NCBI RefSeq assembly: GCF_900103215.1
Contig: NZ_FNGV01000009.1
Span: 62,001 to 126,000 of the forward strand
Direction: 5' to 3'
Length of the DNA: 64,000 nt
Origin: Kriegella aquimaris
Lineage (GTDB): Bacteria > Bacteroidota > Bacteroidia > Flavobacteriales > Flavobacteriaceae
Shown here in pieces: positions 62,804-64,000 of this stretch; the stretch's first letter is position 1; the number at the start of each line of letters is the position of its first letter. The translations under genes and the position numbers were made by a program. The notes under the pieces were generated by a model, which was given only the letters and a program-made list of their open reading frames with translations, had not been told where the DNA came from and ran no database searches.

Positions 62804-64000
62804 ATGAATTTCAAATTAACAGCTTTATTACTCCTGTTGTTCACGATGGGTAGCATGTCGGCACAGCAAAAGAAATGGACCCTTCGCGAATGTGTTGAAT
62901 ATGCCGTCGAAAATAATCTGACCGTTGAGCAATACGAACTAGATCTTCTAAGTGCACATATCGATAAATCCGATGCATTGGGAGATATGCTTCCGAATCT
63001 CAATGCTTCAATGAGCACATCGGGTAACACGGGACTTTCTTTTGACCCCACGACTCAAGAACCGGTTACGACAACTATTATGACCGCTAGCGGTGGACTT
63101 TCCTCATCGGTGACTTTGTTCGACGGACTTCGTAATATCCATCGACTCAACAGGGCGAAATTAAATGCTCTTTCCAATCAATATCGCTTAGATGATTTGA
63201 AAGATGATATCAGTCTTAACGTGGCGAATTCATATTTGCAAATACTATCGAACAAAGAGACGTTAAAAGTCTTTAATGCGCGATATGCGGTGACGGAGCA
63301 AGATTTGAAACGCACCAAAGAATTGGTGGAAGCAGGGGTTTTGCCATCAGGTGATTTGTTGGAAGTAGAAGCTACGGCTGCCAATTTGGAACAGCAAATT
63401 GTTAATACGGAAAATCAGGTCCTGTTATCGAGGATAAATCTGGCGCAGCTCTTACAAATAACCGATTATGAAAATTTTGACATAGTCGATATTGACTTCG
63501 AAATACCACCGACCGATATTCTTAATAATTCGCCCAAGGAAATTTTTGCCAAGGCATTGACGTTCCGAAATGATATCAAGTTCTCCCAATCGAATATCGA
63601 TTTGGCCATCGAAGATTTAAAAATAACCAAAGGGGCGTTATATCCTACTTTAGGAGGATTTTTCAATTATAATACCAGATTTTCCGATCAAGAAAGGTTT
63701 GACAACATAACCGGACAGTTGTTCAGGGAGAGTTTTGGTGACCAACTATGGATGAATGATGGTATTTCTTATGGCCTGCAAATGAACATACCCATTTTTA
63801 ATGGTTTTAGTGTAAAGAACAATATAAAGCGTTCCCAAATAAATGTTGAAAGGGCTAAACTGCAGCTAGAGCAAGAAAAACTGGGCTTAGAAACCAATAT
63901 CAATCAGGCCTATGTAGATGTTAAAAGTTTTTCGAAAGCGTATGAAGCGGCACAAAAAACATTGGATGCAAGACGTTTGGCGTATAATTATTCTAAGGAA
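62804..64000 (+). CDS. TolC-family outer-membrane efflux protein, N-terminal part (cut by window end)
   Basis: The frame begins at ATG 62804 and stays open to the window end with 399 codons and no stop; full members are about 430-490 residues. There is a signal peptide (about 1-20, ending GSMSAQ), then TolC repeats with WTLRECVEYAVENNL (about 25-39), LVEAGVLPSGDLLEVEATAANLEQQ and NIPIFNGFSVKNNIKRSQINVERAKLQLEQEK, typical of outer-membrane efflux protein domains. Family knowledge: trimeric TolC channels connect to the adaptor and give an exit through the outer membrane. It is the fifth gene of the export system. Confidence 0.9.
   Translation, partial: MNFKLTALLLLLFTMGSMSAQQKKWTLRECVEYAVENNLTVEQYELDLLSAHIDKSDALGDMLPNLNASMSTSGNTGLSFDPTTQEPVTTTIMTASGGLSSSVTLFDGLRNIHRLNRAKLNALSNQYRLDDLKDDISLNVANSYLQILSNKETLKVFNARYAVTEQDLKRTKELVEAGVLPSGDLLEVEATAANLEQQIVNTENQVLLSRINLAQLLQITDYENFDIVDIDFEIPPTDILNNSPKEIFAKALTFRNDIKFSQSNIDLAIEDLKITKGALYPTLGGFFNYNTRFSDQERFDNITGQLFRESFGDQLWMNDGISYGLQMNIPIFNGFSVKNNIKRSQINVERAKLQLEQEKLGLETNINQAYVDVKSFSKAYEAAQKTLDARRLAYNYSKE

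Noticed and set aside
1-64000. Search for CRISPR arrays, insertion sequences, integrase or phage genes, toxin-antitoxin pairs and tRNA genes
   Set aside because: None recognised; no direct repeats with regular spacers, no transposase-like frame and no cloverleaf pattern noticed by eye.

Overview
The window is chromosomal DNA of a Bacteroidota bacterium, most likely a marine Flavobacteriaceae (genus not determinable here). The evidence is a SprA/Sov-type type IX secretion outer-membrane protein of about 2,400 residues, an alternative complex III (ActABCDEF) joined to an aa3-type cytochrome oxidase, a synteny block of malic enzyme-ruvA-sprA-gcvH-vanZ-tonB-ctaB-coxIII, and several promoters of the Bacteroidetes type (TTG, 17-20 nt, TAnnTTTG). 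Everything looks like one coherent chromosome. I saw no tRNA, rRNA, insertion sequence, prophage or CRISPR array.

Layout. 1-3660 (minus): an operon for D-glucarate/galactarate breakdown (aldolase, GntP permease, tartronate semialdehyde reductase, glucarate dehydratase cut by the window edge). 4017-6106: an orphan ECF sigma factor facing a Na+/H+ antiporter. 6250-11058: rimP-nusA-infB behind a promoter and a leader hairpin that looks like an attenuator. 11149-11520: a small SPOR-domain protein. 11635-23489: the respiratory operon actABCDEF-coxBA, bounded by a good promoter and a terminator. 23601-24422: a DUF2807 exported protein. 24694-30317: a tightly packed five-gene cluster (PLP enzyme, DUF1611 P-loop protein, PP-loop ATPase with a Cys4 site, creatininase-family hydrolase, enolase-superfamily dipeptide epimerase). 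30307-35133: an acyl-CoA dehydrogenase/oxidase-like protein, ruvB and a cytochrome P450. 35168-37727: a collagen-like lipoprotein and a Kelch-type lipoprotein. 37969-43638: queG, a sugar MFS transporter, the malic enzyme and ruvA. 43644-52542: sprA, gcvH, vanZ-like and tonB. 52628-57982: haem O synthase, two subunit III proteins, subunit IV and a set of oxidase assembly proteins (SCO, DUF420, a cysteine-free thioredoxin-like protein, a small CxxC membrane protein). 58269-64000: a MacB-type ABC efflux system with adaptor and a TolC protein cut by the window end.

How the parts fit. The respiratory genes at 11-23 kb (quinol:cytochrome c reductase plus oxidase subunits I and II) are completed by the 52-58 kb block (haem O synthase, subunits III and IV, copper and assembly factors). 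The part least explained by known pathways is the 24.7-30.3 kb cluster. Each protein has a recognisable fold, and three of them point to chemistry at the alpha-carbon of glutamate-like residues or dipeptides: a DUF1611/DgcN-like protein, a dipeptide epimerase with an intact DxD motif, and a PP-loop protein that resembles, from memory, the MurL-type glutamyl epimerase. The combination is my main candidate for an undescribed system. A D-amino acid or peptide metabolic route is an inference from family resemblance and gene order.
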